Positions 35,330 to 48,526 of a stretch of DNA of 64,000 nt are shown one piece after another. Position 1 is the first letter of the stretch; each line of letters opens with the position of its first letter. The stretch lies in assembly GCA_017979445.1 (NCBI GenBank), contig CM030717.1, positions 27,655,132-27,719,131 of the forward strand, written 5' to 3'. The stretch comes from Akebia trifoliata (taxonomy: Eukaryota > Streptophyta > Magnoliopsida > Ranunculales > Lardizabalaceae). Made by a program: the position numbers and the translations under genes. Below the pieces are notes generated by a model. The model did not search any database and was not told where the DNA came from. It saw only the letters and a list, made by a program, of their open reading frames with translations.

Positions 35330-35673
35330 CCTTTAAAAGTTTCTTATTTGTGTAGTAAAAGAAGTTGAGATGTGTTTTGGGGTTAAATTATTGTTGACAA
35401 TGTAATATCTTAAAATTATATTTCGTATCTCGAGGAGATTGATTGTTATACTATGTGTATCTTTAGGAATTTTAATAAATATTTAAAATTGATTTTATAA
35501 GAATATTTGGAGAGGAGAGATAAGATAAATACTATCTTGTAGATGCTGGGTACCTACTCATGGATGGTTATCTTGTACCTTATCGAGGTGTTCGATACCA
35601 TCTACAAGACTATATGAGATCACTGGCAAATGGTTGAAAAGAACTATTTAATCATTTATATTCTTCACTTTGA

Positions 35674-35850
35674 AATGTGATCGAACGAATCTTTAGGGTT
35701 TTAAAGATAAAATGACCAATTTTGAAAATGATGCATTCATATAATTTGGACAAATAACGAAATATTATTGTTGCCTACATGGCATTGCATAATTTTATTA
35801 GAAAATATGCGATTGTCGATGAAGAATTTGCTCAATTTGAGGAATAAGAA
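35674..35850 (+). pseudogene. PIF/Harbinger transposase C-terminal fragment
   Basis: Frame on the plus strand: NVIERIFRVLKIK*PILKMM, HSYNLDK*RNIIVAYMALH, NFIRKYAIVDEEFAQFEE. This matches the end of the DDE_Tnp_4 (Harbinger) transposase, where NVIERxFGxLK carries the catalytic Glu and ALHNFI is a hallmark. Two in-frame stops show that it is dead. Sequence to about 35990 may be its 3' part. Confidence 0.75.
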
Positions 35851-36581
35851 TCAATGGTAGAGGAGGAAGAGGGCATCACTAATCAAGAGTATCTAGTTCT
35901 CCCATCAGTAAATCGTTAGAGTCAACAAACAATGAAAATACATAGCGATTCAATAGTTAATGTCATTTTTATTGGCAATCATTGATACATTTTCATATAT
36001 ATTTTTTACTTTGTATTGTAAATGTAAATACTATTATTTGATGTTGGGATAAAAATTATACTATTTTAAGTATATTTTCAAGATTCAATACTTATTTATT
36101 TATGTTTTTATGCATGATGAATAGCATTGACAACAAACTATACGTATCACCATGTTGTTCATGTGGTCGAGTGACAACATTAGTCACAGTTAAAACAAAA
36201 GAAAATTATTGGAGGATGTTTTATAGGTATCCATCTTAACATGTAATATCTCATTAATATTAATATTAAGTGTGTATCTATATAATTAGATTGATATTAA
36301 TTCATGTGTTATTTTACTTTATATAGACATGTAGGGTCTTTTGTGTGACCAGATGAAGTTGACATTATCAACGATAATGTTACTCAAGATAAAGTAACGA
36401 GTCAAATAAAAAGAATGAAAAATATATCTTGTATGCATTTATTGGTTATATATTTTTTATGTTTTTATTTATTTCAGTTTTACTTGTTATATTAACTATG
36501 ATTATTATGTTTAAATGATATCATAATATAAATGAGATGTTATGTGGATGTGCTATGTAAATATGATGTAATGTGGATGTT

Positions 36582-37060
36582 GGATTGCGTATTATGTAGG
36601 TATTTTGTTTATTAGGAAAATTTCATATGTCCATTTTTAAGAGAAAATACTACGAAAATTTCTATAGAATTATAAATATTTTATAATTTTTTTATAGAAT
36701 TATACATTTTTTAAAATTAAAAAAATTATTTTTATATAAATTTTTTATATTTATATATATTTAGTGTAATTATATATTTATAAGGATATTCTGATAATTT
36801 TTTATGCATTATGGGTGCATTATCAATATTGCGTATTATGCAGGTATTTTGTTTATTAGGAAAATTTCATATATCCATTTTTAAGAGAAGATGTTGTAGA
36901 AATTTCTATAAAATTATAATTTTTTTAAAGAATTATATTTTTTTTTAAATTAAAATAATTATTTTTATAAATTTTTAATATAAAATTATTCTATTTATAT
37001 ATATTTAATGTAAATATGTATTCTAGTAATTTGTGATGCATTCTGGGTTCATTATCAACC
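36582..37060. repeat. Tandem duplication of about 240 bp, AT-rich
   Basis: GCGTATTATGTAGGTATTTTG at 36587 recurs as GCGTATTATGCAGGTATTTTG at about 36829. Both copies run on through TTTATTAGGAAAATTTCATAT and TTTTTAAGAGAA to TGCATT.TGGGT.CATTATCAA. Unit length is about 240 bp. Confidence 0.85.
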
Positions 37061-38540
37061 TTAAGGGTATTTTGGTCATTTTACCCTAATACAGCAGATT
37101 CCAAAAGTTGTATCAAACAATAATAATTAGATTTTGGTAAATAGCACAACACTTTTACAAAGTTATATCAAACAAGTTTTTCAATGTTTTACCTTCTGAC
37201 AACAAAATCTTACAGTAGATTCTGGCAGTTGAATCAAACACCACCTAAGTGTCTGTAGTCATTAAATGGTTAACCTTACCATTAGTTGCATTTAGTATTG
37301 GATTCTTGGTTAATGATTAGTTCGAGCTAAATAAATGGTTACCCAACTATGGTATATTAGACCAACCACAAAATCAAATAAGAATTGTGGGATTTCGCAT
37401 CAAAAGTTAAGTATTAGAATATCGATTTGCTTTTGTTGAGACGGTTATATCAACGTGTTCTTTAACACTCTTATCGATTACATCGCTGTATTTATATTAT
37501 ATATTTTTCTTTATTATATGATGACTGATAGATATTTTAAAATTCTGAAGTATGATGAAATATTTTGATGATAAAATTGATAAACTGATGCTTATCGTAA
37601 TTACTTGCTTTCATTTTAGTCCTTATTCGAATGCTTTAATATATTTAAGTTTACATGATTTAAATTTCAATATAATTATACGTTGCATGTTGTAACTAGA
37701 TGTTAGAACGGTAGGTTTTTGCTGGGTTACTTCCCATTACTTACCCTACTATTTACCATTTTAAATATTTTGATCATTGAGGAGCCAGTTTACGAGAAGG
37801 TGCCTGAAGGTTGAGTTTGTCCATGAGTTGCAGCCTTTATTAGTTTGAGTAGTCGTAGAGTTTAGTAGTTTATATTTTCTATTTTGATAAACCCTTATCA
37901 TGGCATTGCATGCAATTTTATTTAGTCTTATTGATTAATTACGTCTTTAAGTCAGTTTAGAGATATTATGTCTTCGAAGATTGTGTTTAGATCATGGTTA
38001 TAATTGTTATTAGTTTTTGCATTATGTTAGTTTATTGACATTATATATTTCCATTGTGTTATAACTGTTGAACATAAACTATTGTCTGATATTACATGTT
38101 ATCATGAGCTGAGATAGTTAATAATGCCTTAGGATCTAAAAAGAATCATTGAGATTTGTGTTGGAATTGGGGGCATAAAATTTCTTGTCAACTTGAAAAA
38201 TTATGCTTGAATTATAGTTTTTGAAGTCATTTTGAAAAGAGTCAGGTTTCGTCGACTCAAGAAATATGATTTAAGAAATAACATAAGATCCTGGTTGTGT
38301 AAAGACAAAATCCAACGATTTTTACAATTATCCTCGAGATAAACTACATTGGGATATGATCCCTATAAGATCTCAATTGTTGGATGTTGTTTTTAAATAA
38401 TTAAAGATCTTGTGTTTGTTTTTGAGTCATATTTCTTGAGTCAATGGACCTTTTTGAAAAACTACACATGAATGATAATTTTCTAGTCATTTTGAAAAAT
38501 TGTTAAATGAAATGGATACCAGTCCAACAAATATTGCACA
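37061..38540. other. Intergenic region upstream of the TypA gene
   Basis: No gene is recognised. 37055-37250 contains several TATCAAACAA/AATCAAACACC motifs typical of the ends of Harbinger-type elements. 38240-38450 forms an imperfect inverted repeat: GACTCAAGAAATATGATTT at 38255-38273, and GAGTCATATTTCTTGAGTC at about 38425-38443. Confidence 0.5.
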
Positions 38541-38637
38541 TCTCCCCCATCACAGCCGTACGTTGGCTTTATATTCATCAAAATTCATTTGATACTAAAT
38601 ATAAATATGCGAATCTTTGAAATGAAAAACTTGTTAA

Positions 38638-38730
38638 CACGTGTCCTAATTACATACATGGAGAGCAGACTGCACAGAGCCATACAACCATACTCGGCTC
38701 TAGGAAAGATAACAAACGGAACATATAAAT
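38638..38730 (+). promoter_or_regulatory. Candidate core promoter of the TypA gene (G-box and TATA)
   Basis: CACGTGTC at 38638-38645 is a G-box/ABRE-type element. GATAA at about 38708 is an I-box-like core. TATAAAT at 38724-38730 lies about 80 bp upstream of the start codon and precedes a CT-rich leader. G-box plus I-box arrangements are common in light-responsive genes for plastid proteins. Inference from position and consensus only. Confidence 0.45.
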
Positions 38731-38809
38731 ACTCTCTTCTCTTGTCTTCCTGTTTCAATAACAGCCTCATTTGCTAAATCCTCATTTGCTTGCTTTTCAG
38801 CAATTGCAA

Positions 38810-41800
38810 ATGGCGATTTCTTTCCACACCCCTCTCAAGTACCGTCTACCCATAAACACTAACCCTAACCCTAACCCTAAGAGGACAACCTCTTCGCTTC
38901 TTCTCCCAAAGCAAATCCTCGCCCCCCACTCCTCTTCATCTCTAACTACTAAAAGAACCTCGAATTTCAGCCGTCGTTTGAGGTTTTCGAATCGGTCTCT
39001 TATCAAATGTTCTGTTTCTTCGGAAACAGAAATCACTACTGGTAAATCTCAATTCCTCTCTAACTACTAAAACATGCTCCTTTCTTTGTTTTGTTTTCTC
39101 GATTTTGGTTAGTTTTGCTGCTTAATATATTGTAGCTTTGTTGGAAAATAGTCAGTTGCGAAATTGTAGTTTTGATGTTATTATTGGTTTTGTTGGACTG
39201 AATACATGGTTTTAAATCTCAGTTAGACGCCTCGTCCGGTTTAAAATTAATTATTTATATTTAAACATATAAAGATAATTGTAATTTTTTAATAATATAA
39301 GGTAGATTAGAAGATGTTTTATTATAAAATTATATTTTATATAGATAATAAAGGTTTAAATTCTAAAAAAACTTAATTATTTTTATTAAAATATGCAAAA
39401 TCTTGGTTGACTCGGACAAGTTTTACCGACTTGGACAAGATCTTCAAAATATCGTCCGAGTCAACTCATTTATCTCTTGAGATTCTGCAGATGTGAGACG
39501 CCAAGTCTATCCACCACGTTCATGGACGGTATGAATCATCTCGGTCTCGAACGAGATTTAAAATCATGGTTGAATGGTGGGGTGGTCAAGAGACGTCATG
39601 ATGATAGATTGAGTGTAGGGGGGAGACGAGGATGCTGAGATGGATGGAAGGCCTAGGAAAGATAAAATAAGAAATGAATGCGTTTGAGTAAATGAATGAG
39701 TAGCTCCAATAGGTGATAAACTAAGAGAATAATCCATTAAGATGGGTTGGACACCTTCTATGAAGGTTGATTATAGCCCCGATTGGAAAGAATATGCAAG
39801 TTGAAAGTTTTAAAGAGTGAGAGGAAGACCCAAAAGAATGTGGATTGAGATAGTGAAAGCGGATATGAGCACATTTTCAAGAACAAAAGACATGGCTTTG
39901 AACATGATTGAATGGAGAAACAAGATTTGTATATGTGACCCCAAAGCTTTGGGATAAGGCTTTGGAGTATGTTTATGGTAAAGAAGAACAGTTTGTCTAG
40001 GGATGTCAATTGGTTGGTTTTGGATCTAGTATCAATGTGTCTACAACCAAAACCTATAATATATGAAAGTCATGTTTGCTATAGGTTTCTGTTCTATTAC
40101 TAAAGTATGTAGCCCTGGCCACCTAGGTCTTATATTAAATTTACAAGAGGAAAAGGAGAGGGAATCAATAAGCTATCTGCCATTGAAAATCAATAAGATC
40201 ACTTACCATGCTAAGACCACTGAATATTTTGAGCTTTACATACCACAACCGTTTCAATAGGGGCGTGATTTGTTAATACACCGATTTGGCCACTATTAGT
40301 AGATAAAATGATTTCTTTCACTTCTGAATCCCAAACAATTCGATTAGGAGTCAGTACACAAAGATTTAAGGTCATTTCTTCAAGTTGCTCTCCACTTCTA
40401 AGTTCATAGCCTTCGCGGTAGCTTTATCGATGTTGCCCACCAAATAAAAGGCCCGCTCAGGACGATCATCTAATTCTCCAGACTTGCATGTTCCATCAAT
40501 TAATGATGGTGTTGATCACATAGACCTGGTTAGGCTTGGAATGTGTGTGGGAGCAAGTATCTTCACCAATTCTTTCCAAAAGCAAATGGGTATCTATGTA
40601 GCTTATGATGACTTGTGGTACTTCCCTCTATTTATAAATAATCATGCCTTTAAGTCAAGATCCATCAAAGATATAGATAAAAAGGGATTAACATTTTTAA
40701 TTGAGCTTGCTTTACTAAACATTCCAAATAAGAAGAGCATTTTTCATCTTTTTCTCAAGTAGCTCTTTTGAGAGTAACATCAAATCATGTTCCATTACTC
40801 TTTATGTTGAAGAGTTTTTCAATTGGCCCATCATTTCCATTTGAAAATATGTGGTTGCAACATTCCAATTTCATAGATAAATTAAAGAATAGCAGGTCTC
40901 TCTCCCCTTTCTCTCTTGAAGGGAAGAACATTGTATTATTCTCAATGCAAGCTCAAAGCTCTCAAGGAAAAGCTCTTGTTTTGCAACAAAGATAAATTCG
41001 ACAAAGTGGATATTAAAAAGAAAGAGCTTTTGGAAGAAATTTTCTTACTTGACAAGAATGAAGAAATTGAGGATTTCTTAGAACTTATTTGGGAGGAAGT
41101 GGTAGATTTTTATGATAATTTATACTCTTGAGTGTAATAGTGTTAGGTCGGTGAAAACCCATCCGTAATACCCCGAACCTTGAGGAAATGTTTGAATAAG
41201 TACGTGAGGTCAGAGGATTGGGAAGCCTATCAGAAAATAAATATGGGGTAAAACATCTTTGGAAGATTTGTTAAAAAGAAATGCACTCAAAAAAATTATA
41301 AAAGAAACTGAGTCAAGTGGGACTAAGAGTTAAGGACAACTTACATAAGGAATGGGAGTCTTGGAAAAAGGAGAGTTCCATTAGAGTGCTTTCCGAACTT
41401 ACCAAACCATGCTCATGGAGATTACTTCAAACCATAGAGTGCTTTCCGAAGCTTACACACATTTCCAGTCTCCCTTAGAGCAACGAACCCAAGTGGTTAC
41501 TCTATATACACTTCCTCATGTAAATCACGATGTAGGAAGGCATTTTTAATACCTAACTGATATAAGGGCCAGTCAGACATAACAACTAATGCAATCAACA
41601 CTCGAGCCGAAGTAATTTTCGCAACTGAAGAGAAAGTCTCAGCATAGTCAACTCCATAAGTTTGTGTGTATCCCTTAGTAACAAACCGAACTTTCAATCT
41701 ATCAATTGTGCCATCAGGATGAAATTTAACAACGTAAACCCACCTACAACCAATAACATGCTTCTGAGGAGGAAGAGAAACTAGAAACCAAGTATCATTA

Positions 41801-44800
41801 TGGTGTAGAACATCCATTTCATCAACCATAGCTGTTTTTTATCTCGGGTGAGATAATGCATCCTAAAGATTCTTAGGAATAGAAACAAAAGAGATAGTGG
41901 AGATAAAACAAGACATTGAAGCATAAGAAACAAATTTAGAGATAGGATGCCTAGTAACACAAAAATGGGTACCTTTGAGAATAATGATAGGTAATTCACT
42001 AGAAGATGAAGCAACATCTAATACTTGATCGGAAGGAGCTACTGGTACAGGAGGCAGAGATGGATTCAGATGACAAAGAAGTTGGTGCTGGCGGTGTAGT
42101 AGTAGTCCTCCTGTGATATACTCGAAGTTGTGGAGCAGGACTAGGTTCAGAAATAGAAACATGAATAGGTAAAGGAACTCTCTAATGAAGCATCAACAAA
42201 TGACCCAGTAGTATGGTGTAGGCTCGAAAAATGTAACATCAGCACAAATAAAGTGCTTACGTAATGTAAGACTAGAACATAGGTAGCCCTTTTAGGTAAG
42301 AGAGTACCCAAGAATCACACATTTTAAATTCTTGAAATTTAACTTGTCACGACCAAAACCCAAATGATGAACAAAACAGACACAAAAACACGAGGAGAAA
42401 GATAAAAAATAGGACGATCATGAAATAAGATTTGATGTGGAGAAGTGCTACCAAGGACTATAGTAGGCATATGGTAGATGACAAGCAGTAAGCATAGCTC
42501 CACTCCAATAATATTTGGGAAATTTGAAACACTAAGGCATGAGCAACCTTAAGAAAGTGATAGTTTTTACGTTCAGCCATTGAGAGGTATGAACAAAAGA
42601 TGATTGATGAATGATACCGTGAGACTGCAAATAAGTAGTATAACGACAAAAAAAATTTCTTTTGCATTATAAGAACGTAAAATGCATAAAGAAGTACCAA
42701 ATTGGGTTTGAATTTGCATATGAAATTGTTGAAATATATTAAAAAACTGAAACTGCTGAAATATATTAAAAAACTCAGAATGATCCTTCATTAAAAATAA
42801 CCAAGCCATCCTTGAATAGTCATCCACAGAAATAACAAAAATAAGAAGTAGTGGGGAAGGACCCCATACATCAAAATGCACTAAACGAAAATGACTGGAC
42901 TCTCTACGACTCATACTAAGTGGAAAAGACACTTGATGGTGTTTGTTAAACTGATATGCTTCACAATTAAGTTTGAAGTCTTTATTTAAACCAGTTACTA
43001 GACTCCGTATTAGACGAGAAAAAGACGAGAAAAAGGATGACCAAGCCGACAATGCTCCTGAAAGGTGCTAGAAGATGAGTGAAGAGCTATTGGAATTGAA
43101 ACATTGTCGAGAAGATACAAACCATTTACTTCACACCTGCCACCAATCATTTTCGTCTCTATATCCTGAAACACACAGTGAGAAGGGAAAAATGTCACCG
43201 AACAATCCAATTTCTTTGTAAGTTGACTCACATTAAGAAGATTAAATGGAAATTTAGGAACATAAAATACCGATGACAAAGAAAGACTAGGATTGGGTTG
43301 TGAAGTTCCTAACCCAACAACTTTTAAAAATGACCTATCAACTAATTTAAAGTTTTGACTGGAAGATGGAGAAAGAGATGATAACAGGTGAGAATTACCT
43401 GTCATATGATCTGATGCATCAGAATCAATGATCCAAGGGCTTATAGAATAAACAAGTGGATACCCTACCTGTTTGGGCTAAAGTAGCAGTAACTGATGAG
43501 TTGGGTACTAGCTTGTCATACTCCTCTTGAGAAAAGACAATGAATTCCTTTTCAATACTCTGATTAGATGAAATAGTAGGTTGCACAACATCCTTAGCTG
43601 AAGATAATGATGTTTAAGGGACGCCTGGTCTCCTATGAAGATCCCAACAAAAGTTAATAGTGTACCCATTCTTACTACAATGGGTATACTTTTAGGTTCC
43701 ACGACCTCTATGAATTCCTCTTGAATCTCTACTACCACCTCCACCTCCACGACCACCACCACATCCCCACGACTACCTCTGTGACCACGACCGCCACGAT
43801 CTCCAAAAGTAGCTAAAGCAGAGCGATCACTCGTAGGTTAGCTAAAAACATTGGCCTATGTTGTGTAGTTTAACTCTCTCTTGGAATAACTTTACGGTCT
43901 TTGCATGTTGATCGTTCATTTCTCATAACGATAGTTGTTTCATTTTCTTTAATTGTGCTGGAATAATTTGTCTAGGAGTGCAACTTGGTTCGGTTCGGTT
44001 TGAGGTCAAATTGGAACCAAACCGACATAGATCGGTTCTACTAAATAAGAATCAGAGCCGAACCAAATTCCATTGGAACCAAACCAACTCAAACCAAATT
44101 AAAGTTAGTTTGGTTTGGTTCGGTTCCACGGATTACAAATATTTTATAAATTATAAGTAATATTTTTTAATGAAAAAATAAATATAAAATTTCATATAAT
44201 AAATCACAAATCTATCCATAAAAAGTCATTAGTTTATCCATAAAAGATCACTAATCTATGTACTAACTCTTAAAATAATTCTTAATAATTATTATATATA
44301 TTTATTGCATAGGATTCGGTTCTCGGTTTGGTTTGGTTCTATACAAGCTTGATCCGAGAACCGAACCAAATTGATCGGTTCTCCATTTTTGTAACCCGGA
44401 ACTGAACCGCAACTTGTTCCAAACCGAACCAAACCACCCCAAAGCTATCGGTTTGGTTCGGTTCGGTTCGCAGTTTGAACCGGACCAAGTTGCACCCCTA
44501 AATTTGTCAATATGCCTAGATCATGGACTCTTTTTGCAGTATTCTGTTCATTCAATGTATGCTGTATAGTTTGAACTTGAAAATCAATTTTTGTTTCTTA
44601 TCTCTTGTTCACACAAGATTGTCCGTGTAACTTTGTTGATGGTTGCTTTATTCAACTCATGATCTTCTGTATGCATGCACTTTTCAAATAAAAAACTGAT
44701 GCATTTGGTATTTTGGAAGATTTTTACAAGAGTTTAATTTCTACACTTTTATGCTGCTGTAGAAAAAAAGAGTCACTTGGTGGCGAGAAGAGATGTGAGG

Positions 44801-47800
44801 AATATAGCAATCGTTGCTCATGTAGACCATGGAAAAACAACTTTGGTTGATGCAATGTTGAAACAAGCAAAGGTAGCATCAGAAGAATCTTATGCCTTGA
44901 TTATTCTCGGGGCATTTAATAAATTTATCTTTATCGATCAAAAAAAAAAAATTCTCGGGGCATTTGCATGTGTGTGTACACGAAGTTATTTTAAGAAACA
45001 AAAGGGGAAGTAAGAGAAAACCCGTGTGAGGATTCCCTATGTGTAACAACGACAGAGCATTCTACGGTTTTTAGCCACGTCAACATGTCTGACACTAATA
45101 CATGTGTCAATATGGACAAGACATGGGGCTGGTTACAAACATCCATGTTGTTGTTCAACCAATTTAATTTAGTGATATAATATAACTTGATCTCTTTTAA
45201 TCAAAGATTTCATGATTCCTTTTTTGAAACTCTGTTGTGTCTTTTTTACTTAAACCTGTGTGTTTGGATTTGTACATACTGGTGATGCAGCACATCCAGA
45301 AGTCTGCCTCAGATTTACTACCCATGAATACTTGTCCCCTGTGTTTGTCATCCTACCCTTTTTTTAAAGCTGTATCCTATCCTTGAAAAGGGTTTTATAC
45401 TTCTATCTGAGATCAAAACCCTGTCTTCAGTTCACACTTAAACCTATATTAAGAAAATGTTGAAGTGTGCTTTTAAAAAAAAAAAAAATTATTATTAGTT
45501 TTCTCATCTATATTTTAATTGAGGAGAATTAATATGCTCTGAAGGTTGGAAATGATGCCATCCTTCCTTACTAGTTACTAAAGATGGTTGGATGTTACTC
45601 AGGATAACATGAATCCCAAGGACCATCGAAAAGTCTAGACCAAAATATCCTCTTATCTTTGTTCCAGAGAAACTGATGAAATCTACTTTGAGGCCTAAAT
45701 AAGTAATTGATGTGATATGATACAGTCATGTGTCATTTTCTTTCATTAGCACATTTTGACTGCTAACTCACAAGTCCATTTGGTGTTACAGATGGTTCTT
45801 TTTACACATTTTTTTTACATACAGTTTTTTTTTTTCCTTTTTAAACTTAGCAATATTTCCTTTTGAACTTGACTTCTTGGTAATTGAAACAATCAGTTTC
45901 AGAATTAACAGATGTTGTATGATAGATAACAATAATTAAAAATACCCAAGAATACACAATCTAACAAGTTATAATTGCATTTACTATATCTTTATTTCTT
46001 TTTCTAATTCTTTCGTTAATTATTTATGGTTTAGTGAAACATAGAAGGTCACCCTCCAATCGTTGTGGATATACAGGCTTAATTTGAAGTCCCAATCGAG
46101 AACAGGTTGCTTGAATGTTTGTTTCTCTTAATCGGTCTCGAACACCTTCAAGAAGCATGAAACACCATATTAGTGCAATATTTTCCAAGAATCCAGACTT
46201 CTTGTACAACATAATGACCACTCTTTAGTTTCAAGCATGATTTAGTACTGTTGAGTGCTGATCATTTCCCTCTTGTGCAGGTTTTCCGTGACAACCAATT
46301 TGTACAGGAAAGGATAATGGATTCAAATGATCTAGAACGCGAGAGGGGAATTACCATACTTAGCAAAAACACATCGATCTCCTATAAGGATACAAAGATC
46401 AACATAATTGATACTCCAGGCCACTCTGACTTTGGTGGTGAAGTGGAACGTGTCCTCAACATGGTGGAAGGTGTTCTCTTAGTGGTACTAAACTTGCATT
46501 CTCTCTCTTAAGTAGTGGTTATATATGGTTTTTATACAAACATGTCAGTTCCATTCCTCTGATAGCTTATGTTACTGTTTTGATGCAATAATAGATTTCA
46601 GCGAATAAAATGAAATGAACTAGGGAAGAGAACTCCTTATGTATAATGGTTGCTTGCGAACACCATATTTAGCTAAAGAGTCGGATCAATGATAGGCTGT
46701 CCAGACTATAGTACAAAATCCTAGGCAACTCCACCACTACAGTTTTAGGTTTTTATTTAATTTTTGCTGTGTTGACACATCTACACGGATATGCTCGTCT
46801 ACCTGTCAAAGACAAATCCTGGCTTATTTGATGTGCCATCCTTTACTTTTATTTAGAAGCTTTATTTCCAATTACTTCAAATGTCATATATTTAAGGTTC
46901 AAAATTTTGAGCCGTTTCAGAAAGTTTTTGTGGAATATTTCAGCATTGATCAAATCAGAACAAACCATCGATCCCGAAACATTCAATGTTCTGAAATGTT
47001 TCTGTCATGATCATTTCGGTTTTCCTCCACCGAAACATTGCCTTGAATCATGATTTTAAACCTTGGTCATATCCATACCATATAGGTCCTGTATACTTGC
47101 AGTATCTGGGTCTCATAGTCTAGAAGTGATCTCTAAACGATGTCTACGGTGTTCCACCCACCATACACTACTTCATGAAATTGTTAACCACTAACAACAA
47201 TTCTTTTTATTTTTCATCAATAGACACAACTATGGTTGTTTGATAATCTTTCCTTTATAATTCAATTTATATTTTAAATTATTAAGCTCTTGAACAGCTT
47301 TTTGATATATGGATTTTCTGGTTGGTAAATAATACTATCTTGGGTAGAGGGGATGGATCCCAGCAAGAGATATAACCTAGACGGACAAGCTGTCCCTCCA
47401 AAGGCCACACATATGTTAAGTAGAGTGTTTAACAACACTCTCCCCTAAGTACAAAGTCATCAAAACATAAGCCTTTACACTCCTTTAATGACCAAAGACT
47501 AACGGGAAAGCAAAGCTTTGGTCTAAAAATCAACATCTACTGATTTTTGGCATCGAATGGATGCTTCCTTGATCTGTCTTATCCTCATTCCAAAGTTGGT
47601 AGTGCTCGTCCTTATCTTTTAATAGATAAAGATAATTTTATTAGCAAGAAAGAAGGGGGGTTGAGATGACCAACCCAAGGAACAAAGACAAGGAATGTGA
47701 TCAGTTTAGCAGTTTTTTGGGGGCTATGGAAAGAAAGAAAAATGAGGACTTCCGAGGAAAAGGAACAATCATCTCATGAAGTCATTGTTAGAGTGAAGGC

Positions 47801-48491
47801 TCTTTTTTCCCCCTTTTGGTCGAAAGTATTTAAAGCTCGTTCTTTGATGATTTTGTGTTCAGATGGGATCAAGTGACTCTTGATGTTTAGCTAGCTTCTT
47901 ATTGGTCTTTTTTCCCCTCTGTTTTCTTTTCTTTAATCCAACCTCCTCTGCAATTTGCTTTTTTTCTTTACAATACAATTTATACTTCTTAAAAAACAAA
48001 CAAGAATGACAATTCAAATGAATCATTTCCTTCAAAAGTCATGTTTCTTTCTTTCCATATCCCTTGATAGATCTCAATGGGAAGCATGGATCAAATAATC
48101 CTCCCATGATTGGAAAATGCATAATACCTTGGGTTGCTAAAAGCATCCCCCACCTTTGTGGACATGATCCAACATACATGGAAGAGCTTAAGAACAAACA
48201 CCATACACTTTTTGCTGGAAAATGAAGGTTGAAATAATTCACAGACTTCTACTTTTCTTGCATATGATTCAAAAGTTGACAGTAATCTCTTTGTGAGAAA
48301 TTGAGGGGCCGTTTGGTAACCATTATGTAGAATTGACTATGTTTTTCAGAATTGGTTATGCCAAAACCCATTGTAATAGCAAGTTTTGTTTTGTTTTTTT
48401 TTTGAAGCATATTTTGCAAGCAATTAAAGCTAAACTAATCCTTGACATCAAATGCAACACTGGCCTACTCATCTTCAGCATTTTGGAGACA

Positions 48492-48526
<35 letters not shown>

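Larger units (their letters stand above)
39042..44762 (+). other. TypA gene intron 1 (5.7 kb)
   Basis: GTAAATCTC donor after codon 77 and a GCTGCTGTAG acceptor. It separates the transit peptide exon from the GTPase domain. It has been filled by a MITE, an RTE-LINE tail, a chloroplast DNA fragment, an L1-type LINE fragment, a reversed Copia element and a hAT-like MITE, in that order, listed separately. Confidence 0.9.

Noticed and set aside
35674..35850. Active Harbinger transposase gene
   Set aside because: Two in-frame stops, and only the C-terminal part is present.
38857..38881. Interstitial telomere
   Set aside because: Only three units, of the six-base CCCTAA type rather than the usual plant seven-base type, and within coding sequence with a conserved frame.
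40063..40260. 65-codon open frame before the chloroplast insert
   Set aside because: No domain; it lies between LINE and plastid DNA in an intron.
44777..45013. Separate small GTPase-like gene starting at 44777
   Set aside because: The GTPase motif belongs to exon 2 of the TypA gene. The apparent start is a TTG inside the exon, and the frame runs past the donor site at 44873 into the intron.
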